Positions 18,904-27,902 of a stretch of DNA of 64,000 bases are shown one piece after another. The stretch's first letter is position 1, and every line of letters starts with the position of its first letter. A model generated the notes under the pieces. The model did not search any database, was not told where the DNA came from, and was given only the letters and a program-made list of their open reading frames with translations. Source of the stretch: Streptococcus oriscaviae (GTDB lineage: Bacteria > Bacillota > Bacilli > Lactobacillales > Streptococcaceae); NCBI RefSeq assembly GCF_018137985.1, contig NZ_CP073084.1, forward strand, positions 1,674,001 through 1,738,000. The letters are read 5' to 3'. The position numbers and the translations under genes were made by a program.

Positions 18904-19413
18904 ATGAAAACAGCCTTGTTAGTCATTGACATTCAAAACCTCCTAGTGGAGGAAAAACCTTATGCTATTGAAGAGCGTTTAGCCCTCTGGAAAGATAGCA
19001 TCACAAAAGCTCGTCAAGCAGAGATTGAAGTCATTCATATTCGTCATAGTGACCAATTCTTAGTCAAAGGAACGGATGATTGGGAGATTTATCCTCTTGT
19101 CGCTCCGCTTGAAGGTGAGAAGATTTTCGACAAAACCTTCAACAGTGCTTTCAAGGAAACAGGACTCCATGCCTATTTGCAGGAGAAGGAAGTCAAGCGG
19201 CTCATTATCATGGGGATGGCGACCAATTTTTGCATTGACACGACGGTTAAGGTTGCCTTTGAATTAGGCTACAAAGTGGCTGTCATTCAGGATGGGACAA
19301 CGACAGGTTATTCAGGACAATTGGATACAAAAGACTTGATTGACCACTACCAAAACATCTGGTCATGGAATTTTGCCCAGGTAGATACATTAGAAAATAT
19401 GTTGAGAGGATAA
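18904..19413 (+). CDS. Isochorismatase-family cysteine hydrolase
   Basis: A 169-residue cysteine hydrolase. The catalytic triad is readable: Asp9 in LLVIDIQN, a Lys in the FDKTFNSAF segment, and Cys in [13 protein letters not shown] (about 104). The cis-peptide-type GMAT precedes the Cys. It lies between yqeK and rsfS in an operon with NAD-related genes, and nicotinamidases belong to this family. However, the zinc-site DxH of PncA is not evident, so nicotinamidase function is not claimed. Confidence 0.88.
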   Translation: MKTALLVIDIQNLLVEEKPYAIEERLALWKDSITKARQAEIEVIHIRHSDQFLVKGTDDWEIYPLVAPLEGEKIFDKTFNSAFKETGLHAYLQEKEVKRLIIMGMATNFCIDTTVKVAFELGYKVAVIQDGTTTGYSGQLDTKDLIDHYQNIWSWNFAQVDTLENMLRG

Positions 19414-19414
19414 G

Positions 19415-19768
19415 ATGAAAGAACTAGACCTAGTAAAAATTGTGGTTCAGGCAGCCGATGACAAGCGGGCCGAAGACCTTGTTGTCATTGATGTGCAAGG
19501 CCTGACCAGCGTGACAGATTATTTTGTTATTGCAAGCTCTATGAACAGCCGTCAGTTGGAAGCTATTGCGGAAAACATCCGTGAAAAGGTAGCCGAGGCT
19601 GGAATCAAGGGGAGCCGTGTGGAAGGCGATAGCAATGGTGGCTGGGTCCTTTTGGACTTGGGCGGCGTTGTGGTTCATGTCTTCTCAGAAGAAATGCGTG
19701 ACCTTTACAACCTCGAAAAACTCTGGCATGAAGGTCGTTTCTTGGAAGTGTCGGAGTACCTAGGATAG
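19415..19768 (+). CDS. rsfS: Ribosomal silencing factor RsfS
   Basis: 117 residues. RsfS binds uL14 on the 50S subunit and blocks subunit joining in poor nutrient conditions. The family core is clear: [19 protein letters not shown], then [14 protein letters not shown] and the [10 protein letters not shown] end. It starts one base after the preceding stop. Confidence 0.96.
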   Translation: MKELDLVKIVVQAADDKRAEDLVVIDVQGLTSVTDYFVIASSMNSRQLEAIAENIREKVAEAGIKGSRVEGDSNGGWVLLDLGGVVVHVFSEEMRDLYNLEKLWHEGRFLEVSEYLG

Positions 19769-19778
19769 AGAGAGCTTT

Positions 19779-20468
19779 ATGGCAAATTTAGTAACCGTTT
19801 TAGGGTTGGGGTTAGCGGGCATAGACCCTGTTGGTATGTTGATGCTTATGGCACAGCTTGCTGCTGGTGGAAGCAAGCGTCAAGCAGTTCTTTTTGCAGG
19901 GCTTGTTCTCTTTGGTACAACCCTGCTAGGTGTGGCCTTATCGACACTTTTAGGATCTAGTCTCAATAAACTGAGCGACTTTATTGGGGAAGTCGGCACA
20001 GCTATCAATCAACTGCCTGATGCCAGTTGGATTTGGATTGATGTCGCCCTAATCGCTCTCTTGATTTATTGGGGCATTCGCCGTGACAATCAAAAAGAAA
20101 TCAAAGAGAATCAAAGCGAAAAGAAGATAACAGGTATCTGGGCTGGAGTAGTCTTTATGGTTTTTACTGCTCTGACTGACCCTAGTTTTCTCGCAGTCTT
20201 AGCCATATCTGGACATCGCAATCATTTTCTCTTGTCCTTGCTTTACAGTACAATCTGGGTCTTGCTGAGTCAAGCTCCACTCTTTCTCCTCACTATTGCT
20301 GTGATTTTCAACCAGCATGAGAAATTTGTTCTAGAATTCAATGCTTTCATGGACAAGTATCGTCCAATACTAAATAGGGGACTGACGGGGCTTATTTATA
20401 TCTTAGCTGGTGTCTTTACCTTGGATTTAGCTCTTTACCTCTTAGCAGGGAGTTGGCTTCTGGCCTAA
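19779..20468 (+). CDS. Polytopic membrane protein of unknown function
   Basis: 229 residues with about six hydrophobic segments, interrupted by a charged Lys/Glu-rich loop at about 108-122. The N-terminal GLAGIDPVGMLMLMAQLAAGG and the internal repeat-like TALTDPSFLAVLAI (both with a D-P step) give a loosely two-fold pattern, as seen in small export families such as LysE/GAP-like proteins. The similarity is by eye only, and no function is assigned. It follows rsfS by 10 bp and ends in a hairpin before yqeM. Confidence 0.75.
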   Translation: MANLVTVLGLGLAGIDPVGMLMLMAQLAAGGSKRQAVLFAGLVLFGTTLLGVALSTLLGSSLNKLSDFIGEVGTAINQLPDASWIWIDVALIALLIYWGIRRDNQKEIKENQSEKKITGIWAGVVFMVFTALTDPSFLAVLAISGHRNHFLLSLLYSTIWVLLSQAPLFLLTIAVIFNQHEKFVLEFNAFMDKYRPILNRGLTGLIYILAGVFTLDLALYLLAGSWLLA

Positions 20469-20469
20469 G

Positions 20470-20491
20470 ACAGTCGTAAGACTGTTTTTTC
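20470..20491 (+). terminator. Short terminator or attenuator before yqeM
   Basis: A 6-bp stem with a GTAA tetraloop (20470-20475 with 20480-20485) and a T-run. Only 22 bp separate it from yqeM, so it may attenuate rather than end the operon. Confidence 0.65.
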
Positions 20492-20512
20492 ATCGAAAAG
20501 AAGGAAGGATAT

Positions 20513-21259
20513 ATGGCAACTTATGAAACCTTTGCGGCTGTCTATGATGAAATTATGGATGACAGCTTGTATGATAAATGGACGGCTTTCAGCCTTCGTC
20601 ACTTGCCAAAGCAAACGAGAACACTCCTAGAGTTGGCCTGTGGAACAGGGATTCAGGCTGTTCGTTTTGCCCAAAAGGGCTACGAAGTGACAGGGCTTGA
20701 CCTGTCTTATGAAATGCTGGAATTGGCTCAGAAAAAGGCAGAAGCAGCTGGCGTCATGATGGAACTCGCGCAGGCAGACATGATGGCCTTAGAAGGTGTT
20801 GGAGACTTTGATGCTGTGACTTGCTACTCAGACAGCCTGTGCTATATGGCAGATGAAGAGGCTGTTTTGCGGGTCTTTGAAGGTGTTCACTCTGTTCTCC
20901 ATGCCCAAGGTGTGTTCCTCTTTGATGTCCACTCCATCTATCAGATGGCGGAAGTCTTCGCAGGGTACAGCTATCATGAAAATTATGAAGATTTTGCCTT
21001 TGTCTGGGATACCTATGAGGGGGAGCGTGCACATTCTATCGTTCATGAATTGACCTTCTTTGTCAAGGATGAGGAGAATGAAGAAGAGCGGTTTATCCGT
21101 CGGGACGAAGTTCATGAAGAACGGACTTATCCGATTGAAACCTATATGAATTTATTAAAACAAGCTGGTTTTACCTCTGTGGAAGTCTTTGCGGACTTTG
21201 AGGACCAAGCCCCAACTGAAACCAGCCAGCGTTGGTTTTTCAAGGCGGTAAAGGCATGA
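20513..21259 (+). CDS. yqeM: Class I SAM-dependent methyltransferase YqeM
   Basis: 248 residues with a Rossmann methyltransferase core: motif [16 protein letters not shown] (about 38-52), the acidic strand end [12 protein letters not shown] and motif IV-like [14 protein letters not shown]. The substrate is not known for this conserved cluster member. A GAAGGA ribosome site precedes the ATG. The stop overlaps the tmcAL start (ATGA). Confidence 0.9.
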   Translation: MATYETFAAVYDEIMDDSLYDKWTAFSLRHLPKQTRTLLELACGTGIQAVRFAQKGYEVTGLDLSYEMLELAQKKAEAAGVMMELAQADMMALEGVGDFDAVTCYSDSLCYMADEEAVLRVFEGVHSVLHAQGVFLFDVHSIYQMAEVFAGYSYHENYEDFAFVWDTYEGERAHSIVHELTFFVKDEENEEERFIRRDEVHEERTYPIETYMNLLKQAGFTSVEVFADFEDQAPTETSQRWFFKAVKA

Positions 21260-22347
21260 TTTCCGGTATTATAGCAGAATACAATCCCTTCCACACAGGC
21301 CACAAATACCTCTTGGAACAGGCTGAGGGTCTAAAAATCGTGGTCATGTCTGGTAATTTCGTCCAACGGGGGGAACCTGCGATTGTAGACAAGTGGACAC
21401 GGGCTCAGATGGCTCTGGAGCATGGAGCGGATTTGGTAGTCGAAATGCCTTTTTTGGTGTCGGTTCAGTCTGCAGATCATTTCGCCAAAGGGGCCGTAGA
21501 CATCTTGCACAAGTTGGGTGTAGAACGCTTGGTTTTCGGTACGGAAGAAATGCTGGACTACCAGAAAATTGCGGCCGTCTATGCGGAACAGTCTGCAGAG
21601 ATGGAAACCTTTGTGAAAAACTTGCCTGACCATCTGTCTTATCCACAGAAAACCCAAGCCATGTGGCAGGAATTTGCAGGTCTGAGTTTTACAGGTGCGA
21701 CACCTAATCATATTCTGGCTCTGGCCTATGCCAAAGCGGTGACAGGGACGGGGATTCAGCTCTGTCCTGTTCAGCGGCAGGGGTCTGGTTTTCATTCGGA
21801 AGAGGTTGAAACCACCTATGCCTCGGCTACGGCTATCCGAAAGGGGGCAAAAGAGCTGGACTTGGTGCGAGCTTTTTTACCGTCTGCTAGTTTGTTTGAA
21901 GAGGTGGCCAAGGTCAGTTGGGAAGATTATTTTCCCCTGCTCCGCTACCAGATTGCGACCCACCAAGATTTGACCCAGGTCTTTCAAGTCAACGAAGAAA
22001 TCGCCAATCGTATCCGCGTAGCTATTGGGAGCGTAGCGACCGTGGAAGACTTGGTAGAGGCAGTTGCGACCAAGCGTTATACCAAGGCACGGGTGCGGCG
22101 GATTTTGACCTACATTTTGGTCAATGCAGCGGAAAATCCCTTGCCAGCGGCCGTTCATGTGCTGGGCTTCACGTCACGAGGGCAAGCCTATCTCAAAGAA
22201 ATCAAGGAGCGGGTGGACTTGGTGACGCGGATTGGCAAGGAACCTTGGGACAGCCTGACCCAGCAGGCAGATACAGTCTATCAGTTGGCTGTTAAGGAAG
22301 TGGCAGAGCAGACTTACGGGCGCGTGCCGGTGAGGGTGGAGAGATAA
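21256..22347 (+). CDS. tmcAL: tRNA(Met) cytidine acetate ligase (YlbM family)
   Basis: A 363-residue nucleotidyltransferase that activates acetate with ATP and acetylates C34 of elongator tRNA(Met). The N-terminal [18 protein letters not shown] holds the HxGH-type motif, followed by [12 protein letters not shown]. The C-terminal part carries the family [11 protein letters not shown] segment. The ATG at 21256 overlaps the yqeM stop by four bases; an upstream start at 21232 inside yqeM is rejected because family proteins begin [11 protein letters not shown]. Confidence 0.94.
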   Translation: MISGIIAEYNPFHTGHKYLLEQAEGLKIVVMSGNFVQRGEPAIVDKWTRAQMALEHGADLVVEMPFLVSVQSADHFAKGAVDILHKLGVERLVFGTEEMLDYQKIAAVYAEQSAEMETFVKNLPDHLSYPQKTQAMWQEFAGLSFTGATPNHILALAYAKAVTGTGIQLCPVQRQGSGFHSEEVETTYASATAIRKGAKELDLVRAFLPSASLFEEVAKVSWEDYFPLLRYQIATHQDLTQVFQVNEEIANRIRVAIGSVATVEDLVEAVATKRYTKARVRRILTYILVNAAENPLPAAVHVLGFTSRGQAYLKEIKERVDLVTRIGKEPWDSLTQQADTVYQLAVKEVAEQTYGRVPVRVER

Positions 22348-22393
22348 GAGCAATATTTTTCAACCTAACCATGAAGATTAAAAGGAGTTTTCC

Positions 22394-22803
22394 ATGATTC
22401 AACCGATTATGAAAGACATTTTTTCCTCCAGCAGCGGTCCGAGCCTGCGACACAGGCAGACCTGCAGGTCGGTCAGGATTTACAGGACACTCTAGTAGCC
22501 AATGCCCATGCTTGCGTGGGCATGGCAGCAAACATGATTGGCGTCAAAAAGCGGATTATTATCGTTAATATGGGCTTCGCCAATCTAGTGATGTATAATC
22601 CCGTCCTCATCAGCAGGGCTAAGCCCTATCAGACTGAGGAAGGCTGCCTGTCGTTAGAAGGTAGCCGCCCAACCACTCGTTATCAGGAGATTGAAGTAGA
22701 ATTTTTGGACGCTTCTTGGAAAAAGCAACGCTTAAAGCTGACAGACTTCCAGGCTCAGATTGTTCAGCATGAGCTGGATCATCTGGAGGGAAAGATTATT
22801 TAA
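22394..22803 (+). pseudogene. Second peptide deformylase-like gene, broken by a 1-base frameshift
   Basis: A clear ribosome site (AAGGAG) and ATG at 22394 open MIQPIMKDIF, but a run of six T (22419-22424) puts the frame off by one and leads to a stop near 22495. Adding one T would join this to the downstream frame FLQQRSEPATQADLQVG and on through EGCLS and QHELDHLEG to TAA at 22803, giving the usual ~136-residue PDF-like protein. Motif 2 (EGCLS) and motif 3 (HExDH) metal ligands are intact. Motif 1 reads GMAANM where true PDFs have Gln, so the product may have been weak before the break. Decay, phase variation and a sequencing error are all possible. Confidence 0.88.
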
Positions 22804-22806
22804 TAG

Positions 22807-22846
22807 AAAAAAGCAGAGCGATTTGGATATATCGTTCTGCTTTTTT
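22807..22846. terminator. Terminator after the deformylase relic
   Basis: A 16-bp A-run/T-run-flanked stem (22807-22822 with 22831-22846), one G-T pair. Confidence 0.88.
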
Positions 22847-22856
22847 ATGGAAGCCA

Positions 22857-22884
22857 AAAAGACTTGGAAATATCCAAGTCTTTT
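22857..22884 (-). terminator. pflB terminator
   Basis: A perfect 12-bp stem (22857-22868 with 22873-22884), AATA loop, and a T-run on the minus strand. It starts 7 bp past the pflB stop. Confidence 0.9.
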
Positions 22885-22890
22885 CAGTGA

Positions 22891-25233
22891 TTATTGGCCT
22901 GAAATTTCAGCAGCGTGGTCATCCATTGAAAGAACTTCGTGGAAGACGCGTTGAGTCAATTCAGTCTTTTGCTCTTTAGTGAGGTACTTGGTGTTTACGC
23001 AGTATCCAGAGATACGAACGATAACATCTTCACCTGCCATAATCTTGTCATACACATCGTTCAAGTCCATAACGTTCAAGTTAACGTGCTGACCACCTTG
23101 CTCGAAGTAACCGTCAAGGATAGTTACCAAGTTGGTTACCTGCTCGTCAAATGTTTTACCAAGAGCTTTTGGTGAAACTTGAGTAGTCAAGGAGATACCG
23201 TCGTTAGCGTGTTTGAAGTTGAGTTTTGAAAGAGTGTTCAAGTTTTGCAACCAACCACCACGAGATTTAGACGTTGGGTTAGCACCTGGTGGGAAGAATT
23301 CTACTTGAGAAGTGTTCACAGAACCATCTTCATTGAGGAATACTCCGCGGTGAACTGGTGAGTTAGCTGTTTGTTTAGAGTAAGCAACGTTTGAAGTGAT
23401 GGTCAAGATAGACACAGTTGCTTCTGCATTCTTGTAGAGCTTGTGTTTGTTCAAGCGAGTGAAGAATGCTTCCATGAGCCATTTCGCGATGTCATCTACA
23501 CGGTCGTCATCCTCACCGTAGCGTGGGAAGTCGCCAGTTACTTCGTAGTCGTAGATGAAGCCATCTTCGTCACGGATTGGTTTAACTTGAGCGTACTTGA
23601 TAGCTGACAGGGAGTCAACAGTGTTGGCAAATCCACAGATACCGAAGCCCATGTTTGCACGAAGGTGAGTTGGCAAGAAGGCCATTTGCACTGCTTCGTA
23701 GTTGTACTTATCTGTCATGTAGTGGATGATGTTCATGGCATCCACATAAGTGTCTGTCAACCAGTCAAGGGCGATTTCAAAGTTCTTAACAACTTGGTCG
23801 TAGTCAAAGATTTCAGAAGTGTTTGGCTCAACTCCGCCAAATACTTTGTAATCTTTATGAACATCATCGTAACCGTTGTTCCAGCTTGAAAGGAGAGCTT
23901 TCAGAACGTTTACACGCGCACCGAAGTACTGGATGTTATGGCGTTGATCTTCGCTTTCTGGGTCAAGTGGAGATACACAGCAAGAGATACAGCTCATTTC
24001 TCCATAACCGTCTTTAGCCATAGTTGTTACACCTTCGTACTGGATAGAAGAGTGCTTGTGGCTCATTGCCATACAGTAGCGACGGAAAGCATATGGAAGC
24101 TTGTCAGACCAAAGAACGGTCAAGTTTGGTTCTGGAGAGTTACCGATGTTGTCAAGGGTGTTCAAGAAACGGTAGTCCATCTTGGTAACACGGTGACGGC
24201 CATCGTTACCCATACCAGCCATAGATGTTGTCAAGAAGGTTGGGTCACCTGAGTAGATTTCGTCGAAGGCTTTTGTACGAGCGAATTTCACTGTACGAAG
24301 TTTCAATACGAAGTCGTCAACGAATTCTTGGATTTCTGATTCGGTGAAAGTACCGCGAGCCAAGTCACGTTCTGCGTAGATGTCCAACACGATTGGCACA
24401 CGACCAAGAGATGTTGCAGCACCGTTGATAACACGGCAGACAGCCATGAAGGCGATGTTTGTCCATTGGATAGCTTCTTTGGTGTTCAATGCAGGACGGC
24501 GAACGTCAACCCCGTAATGGTCACCCAAGCGAACAACTTGTTGAAGAGCTTGGTACTGAAGGTTGATTTCTTCGCGAAGACGGATTGATTCTTCGTCGAT
24601 TTCAGTGATCGCGTTCCAGTCTGCAACCTTTTCTTCCATCAGGTAGTCTGCACCGTAAAGAGCAAGACGAGCGTACATACCGATGATACGGCCACGTGAA
24701 TAAGCATCTGGAAGACCAGAAACGTGGTGAGAGTGGCGAGCACGACGGATGTCAGAAGTGTAAGCGCGGAAGATACCGTCGTTTACAGTTGTTGCGTGCT
24801 TGGTGTAAATTTCATGAAGGAGTGGGTCTGGAGTATAGCCGTTTTCGATCAGAGTCGTTTCAGCCATACGGATACCACCGCGAGGCATGAAGTTCAATTT
24901 GAAGAGCTCATCGTTTTGGATACCGAAGATCAATTCGTTTTCTTTGTCGATGAAACCAGCTGGGATGTCAGCGATAGAAGTCGCACGATCTACGTCCATT
25001 GGGAAACGAGTGTCTTCGTAGCCTGCTTTGGTTTCTTCGATGATTTTCTTGATACGAAGAGAACGCTCAGTAGGGCCAGCAAGGAAGCTCTCATCACCAT
25101 CATATGGAGTGTAGTTAGCTTGTACGAAGCGGGTTACGCTGGCTTTTTCTTGCCAGTCAGTACCTGCAAAGCCTTCCCAGGCTTGGGCGAAAATGTCTTC
25201 AGTAACATTTTTTGTTTTTACTTTTGTTGACAT
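22891..25233 (-). CDS. pflB: Pyruvate formate-lyase (formate C-acetyltransferase)
   Basis: A glycyl-radical enzyme converting pyruvate and CoA to acetyl-CoA and formate, the main anaerobic mixed-acid branch in streptococci. The 780 residues are full length. The adjacent catalytic cysteines are C418-C419 (in SCISCCVSP), and the radical Gly is about residue 743 in RISGYCVNT, 37 residues from the end. The activating enzyme (pflA) is not in the window. A strong AAGGAG ribosome site precedes the ATG. The gene has a well-formed promoter and a long upstream region with repeats. Confidence 0.98.
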   Translation of the reverse strand: MSTKVKTKNVTEDIFAQAWEGFAGTDWQEKASVTRFVQANYTPYDGDESFLAGPTERSLRIKKIIEETKAGYEDTRFPMDVDRATSIADIPAGFIDKENELIFGIQNDELFKLNFMPRGGIRMAETTLIENGYTPDPLLHEIYTKHATTVNDGIFRAYTSDIRRARHSHHVSGLPDAYSRGRIIGMYARLALYGADYLMEEKVADWNAITEIDEESIRLREEINLQYQALQQVVRLGDHYGVDVRRPALNTKEAIQWTNIAFMAVCRVINGAATSLGRVPIVLDIYAERDLARGTFTESEIQEFVDDFVLKLRTVKFARTKAFDEIYSGDPTFLTTSMAGMGNDGRHRVTKMDYRFLNTLDNIGNSPEPNLTVLWSDKLPYAFRRYCMAMSHKHSSIQYEGVTTMAKDGYGEMSCISCCVSPLDPESEDQRHNIQYFGARVNVLKALLSSWNNGYDDVHKDYKVFGGVEPNTSEIFDYDQVVKNFEIALDWLTDTYVDAMNIIHYMTDKYNYEAVQMAFLPTHLRANMGFGICGFANTVDSLSAIKYAQVKPIRDEDGFIYDYEVTGDFPRYGEDDDRVDDIAKWLMEAFFTRLNKHKLYKNAEATVSILTITSNVAYSKQTANSPVHRGVFLNEDGSVNTSQVEFFPPGANPTSKSRGGWLQNLNTLSKLNFKHANDGISLTTQVSPKALGKTFDEQVTNLVTILDGYFEQGGQHVNLNVMDLNDVYDKIMAGEDVIVRISGYCVNTKYLTKEQKTELTQRVFHEVLSMDDHAAEISGQ

Positions 25234-25255
25234 GAGGGTACTCCTTTTTTACATT

Positions 25256-25276
25256 TAGTGTGGCTTATTCACACTA
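25256..25276. repeat. Inverted repeat in the pflB leader
   Basis: A 7-bp perfect inverted repeat TAGTGTG/CACACTA with a 7-base centre, lying between the pflB -10 and start codon. It may be an operator or an mRNA hairpin. It does not match the Rex consensus TTGTGAA-N4-TTCACAA well. Confidence 0.5.
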
Positions 25277-25285
25277 TTTGGTAAT

Positions 25286-25314
25286 ATTATACCATTTGAA
25301 AACTCTTTCTACAA
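25286..25314 (-). promoter_or_regulatory. pflB promoter
   Basis: On the minus strand TTGTAG (25309-25314), a 17-bp spacer and TATAAT (25286-25291) with a TGG extension. Confidence 0.75.
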
Positions 25315-25514
25315 GGCGTAGGTACTTGAAAATAAATGAAAAAGAATGAAAGTATCTTGATAATTCTTTCACAAATTTTCACACAAAAACTCAAGCAACG
25401 AGAACGAGCGAGTAGAAGAAATGATTTTCCTGTTGTATAATAGAATAGAAAGCTAGCAGAGCTTGGTCATGTAAAGGTTGACTCATTTTTTTCAAAATAA
25501 GAGAAGGAGAAGGC

Positions 25515-26588
25515 ATGTTAATTTTTCCGCTGATCAATGATACATCACGCAAGATTATCCATATTGACATGGATGCCTTTTTTGCGGCCATTGAAGTGCG
25601 GGACAATCCCAGTCTTCGCGGGAAGCCTGTTATTATCGGAAGTGACCCACGGTTAACAGGAGGACGCGGAGTGGTCTCAACCTGTAATTATGAAGCCAGG
25701 GCCTTTGGTGTCCGCTCTGCCATGTCCTCTAAAGAAGCCTATGAACGTTGTCCACAGGGGATTTTCATTTCTGGCAATTATGAGAAGTACCAGAAGGTCG
25801 GCATGCAGGTGCGGGAAATTTTTCACCGCTATACCGATTTGGTGGAGCCCATGTCCATCGATGAGGCTTATCTGGATGTGACGGAAAACAAGCTGGGGCT
25901 GTCATCTGCTGTCAAGGTGGCCAAGTTGATACAATATGATATTTGGAAGGAACTTCGTTTGACAGCTTCTGCGGGAGTGTCTTACAATAAATTTTTGGCT
26001 AAGCTGGCATCTGACATGGAAAAACCTCGCGGGCTAACGCTGATTTTACCTGAGCAAGCACAAGAGGTTCTGTCCAATCTGCCTATCGAGCGGTTCCATG
26101 GGGTAGGGAAAAAGACGGTGGAAAGACTTCACGAAATGGGAGTTTTTACAGGAAAAGACTTGCTCCAGATTCCTGAGATGACCTTGATAGACCGGTTCGG
26201 TCGCTTTGGATACGACCTCTATCGCAAGGCAAGAGGGATTTCCAACTCACCTGTGAAGGTCAATCGGATTAGAAAGTCCATTGGCAAGGAGCGAACCTAT
26301 CGCAAACTGCTTTACAGAGAAGAAGACGCCAAAAAGGAGCTGACCAATCTGGTCAAACGAGTGGCGCTCAGTCTAACCAGGCATGGCAAGAAGGGCAGAA
26401 CGATTGTGCTGAAAATTCGCTACGGTGATTTTACTACTCTGACCAAACGGCACAGTCTAGAAGAGGCTATCTTTCAAGAAGAAGCTATCGAACGAGAGGT
26501 TCTGGAAATCTTTGATCAGGTGGCACAGCCTGCTAAAGGGATTCGGTTGTTGGGCGTGACGGTGACCAATTTTGAGGCAGATAGTTGA
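25515..26588 (+). CDS. dinB: DNA polymerase IV (Y-family translesion polymerase)
   Basis: 357 residues. The two catalytic metal motifs are [11 protein letters not shown] (about 15-25) and [10 protein letters not shown] (about 115-124), with the little-finger domain at the C-terminus. It performs error-prone bypass synthesis on damaged DNA. The ATG at 25515 follows GAAGGAG. No LexA/SOS box was recognised upstream. It is divergent from pflB across 281 bp and followed by an Rrf2 regulator gene. Confidence 0.97.
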   Translation: MLIFPLINDTSRKIIHIDMDAFFAAIEVRDNPSLRGKPVIIGSDPRLTGGRGVVSTCNYEARAFGVRSAMSSKEAYERCPQGIFISGNYEKYQKVGMQVREIFHRYTDLVEPMSIDEAYLDVTENKLGLSSAVKVAKLIQYDIWKELRLTASAGVSYNKFLAKLASDMEKPRGLTLILPEQAQEVLSNLPIERFHGVGKKTVERLHEMGVFTGKDLLQIPEMTLIDRFGRFGYDLYRKARGISNSPVKVNRIRKSIGKERTYRKLLYREEDAKKELTNLVKRVALSLTRHGKKGRTIVLKIRYGDFTTLTKRHSLEEAIFQEEAIEREVLEIFDQVAQPAKGIRLLGVTVTNFEADS

Positions 26589-26613
26589 GTTGCGTCCGCG
26601 TCTGTGATACACT
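26585..26613 (+). promoter_or_regulatory. Promoter of the Rrf2-family regulator gene
   Basis: TTGAGT (26585-26590), a 17-bp spacer and TACACT (26608-26613) with a TGA extension. The -35 overlaps the dinB stop codon. Confidence 0.55.
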
Positions 26614-26630
26614 GAAGCAAAGGAGTTATT

Positions 26631-27062
26631 ATGCAGATTTCAAGTCGTTTTACCATTGCCAGTCATATTTTGACGCTGTTGGCTCTAGAGGGTCAGACTG
26701 AAAAACTGACCAGTCAGGCTATTGCCGGCAGTGTAGGTGTCAATCCTGTTGTTGTCCGCAATATTTTAGGCCAACTCAAGCAGGCAGGATTGGTCCATGT
26801 GGCGCGTGGTGTCGGTGGTGCTACTCTGGCAAAGGACGTCCGAGATGTGACCTTGTTGGATATTTATCAGGCAGTTGAGAGTTTGGGTCAGTCGGGTCAG
26901 TTGTTTGGTTTTCATGAGCAGCCCAATCCAGCTTGTCAAGTCGGCAAGAATATCCATCACTTATTGGACGATGAACTAGAGCGAGCTCAGGCAGCCTTGG
27001 AAAACGAATTGGCTCAGACCAAGCTTTCGGATTTACTAGAGAAAATGGACTCTCTTTCGTAG
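26631..27062 (+). CDS. Rrf2-family transcription regulator, YwnA type
   Basis: 143 residues: an N-terminal winged helix (about 1-80, with SQAIAGSVGVNPVVVRNILGQL as the recognition region) and a dimerisation helix. Rrf2 members such as IscR and NsrR hold an Fe-S cluster on three Cys. Here only one Cys is seen (NPACQVG), so a cluster is unlikely and the protein fits the YwnA group. The next gene encodes the NAD(P)-binding partner typical of ywnA-ywnB pairs, and its promoter is covered by an inverted repeat likely to be the operator. Confidence 0.88.
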   Translation: MQISSRFTIASHILTLLALEGQTEKLTSQAIAGSVGVNPVVVRNILGQLKQAGLVHVARGVGGATLAKDVRDVTLLDIYQAVESLGQSGQLFGFHEQPNPACQVGKNIHHLLDDELERAQAALENELAQTKLSDLLEKMDSLS

Positions 27063-27086
27063 GAAGGAGAGTTTTTTAAAATTCGA

Positions 27087-27109
27087 GTTGTAATAATTGA
27101 CATTACAAC
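27087..27109. promoter_or_regulatory. Inverted-repeat operator over the ywnB-like promoter
   Basis: A perfect 8-bp inverted repeat GTTGTAAT/ATTACAAC with a 7-base centre. It spans the -35 of the downstream gene. The best candidate ligand is the Rrf2 protein encoded immediately upstream. Confidence 0.65.
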
Positions 27110-27125
27110 CAGCGAATGATATAGT
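27097..27125 (+). promoter_or_regulatory. Promoter of the NAD(P)-binding protein gene
   Basis: A perfect TTGACA (27097-27102), a 17-bp spacer and TATAGT (27120-27125). Confidence 0.7.
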
Positions 27126-27128
27126 GGT

Positions 27129-27151
27129 GTTGTAACAAAGAACAATACAAC
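27129..27151. promoter_or_regulatory. Second, weaker operator-like repeat
   Basis: GTTGTA (27129-27134) and TACAAC (27146-27151), 11 bases apart, repeat the outer part of the 27087-27109 arms just downstream of the -10. Confidence 0.4.
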
Positions 27152-27169
27152 GATTCAGGAGGACGATAA

Positions 27170-27799
27170 ATGAAAATCGCAGTAGTAGCAGCAAATGGGA
27201 AAGCAGGGCAGTTGATTGTCAAGGAGGCTCTAGATCGCGGGCACCAAGTGACCGCTATTGTCAGATCTGAGAATAAAACAGCAGCAACATCTGTTTTGCA
27301 AAAGGATATACATGAGTTGACCAAGGAAGATTTGGCAGGTTTTGATGTGGTGGTTTCAGCCTTTGGAGCGTGGACACCAGAAACCCTTCCTCAGCACACC
27401 AGCACTCTTCAGGTCTTGACCAAGGCTTTGGCGGGAAGTTCGACTCGTTTGTTTGTGGTTGGCGGTGCTGGCAGTCTGTATCTGGATGAAGGGCGTAGCC
27501 TTCGTTTGATGGAAGCGCCAGATTTTCCAGCAGCCTATCTGCCAATTGCAGAAGCCATGGCAAAAGGACTGGACTTTTTGCGGACGGTGACAGATCTCAA
27601 CTGGGTCTATGTGAGTCCGGCAGCTGACTTCCAAGATGCGGGTGAGAAAACCGGTCACTATATCCTTGCTGGAGAAGTCTTTACCCTCAATAGCAAGGGG
27701 GAAAGTGTTATCAGCTATGTTGATTTTGCCTTGGCCCTTGTAGATGAGATTGAGGCAAATCGTTTTAACCAAGAACGGATTTCTGTTCTGCAAGCCTAA
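27170..27799 (+). CDS. NAD(P)H-binding oxidoreductase-like protein, YwnB type
   Basis: 209 residues of the atypical short-chain dehydrogenase/NmrA-like family. The Rossmann N-terminus MKIAVVAANGKAGQLIVKEAL has the family NGxxG loop, followed by basic residues after strand 2 (IVRSE), which favour NADP(H). VVSAFGAW and FVVGGAGSLYL are further family landmarks. Members act as quinone, flavin or biliverdin reductases or as redox sensors. It is paired with an Rrf2 regulator, which suggests induction by redox or electrophile stress. Substrate unknown. Confidence 0.85.
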   Translation: MKIAVVAANGKAGQLIVKEALDRGHQVTAIVRSENKTAATSVLQKDIHELTKEDLAGFDVVVSAFGAWTPETLPQHTSTLQVLTKALAGSSTRLFVVGGAGSLYLDEGRSLRLMEAPDFPAAYLPIAEAMAKGLDFLRTVTDLNWVYVSPAADFQDAGEKTGHYILAGEVFTLNSKGESVISYVDFALALVDEIEANRFNQERISVLQA

Positions 27800-27810
27800 G
27801 AAATAGCAGT

Positions 27811-27836
27811 AAGACCGAGGTAACTCGGTCTTTTTT
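27811..27836 (+). terminator. Terminator of the ywnB-like gene
   Basis: A perfect 9-bp stem with a GTAA tetraloop (27811-27819 with 27824-27832) and a T-run. Confidence 0.9.
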
Positions 27837-27866
27837 AATATAATAATATACGATATAGAGTCGTCG

Positions 27867-27875
27867 TGCTATAAT
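27867..27875 (+). promoter_or_regulatory. Extended -10 element of the PfkB-family kinase gene
   Basis: TGCTATAAT, a perfect extended -10, 27 bp upstream of the start. Confidence 0.6.
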
Positions 27876-27902
27876 AAAAGAAAAGCAACGAAGGAGAAAA
27901 AG

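Noticed and set aside
25256..25276. Rex operator at pflB
   Set aside because: The inverted repeat does not fit TTGTGAA-N4-TTCACAA; kept only as an unassigned repeat.
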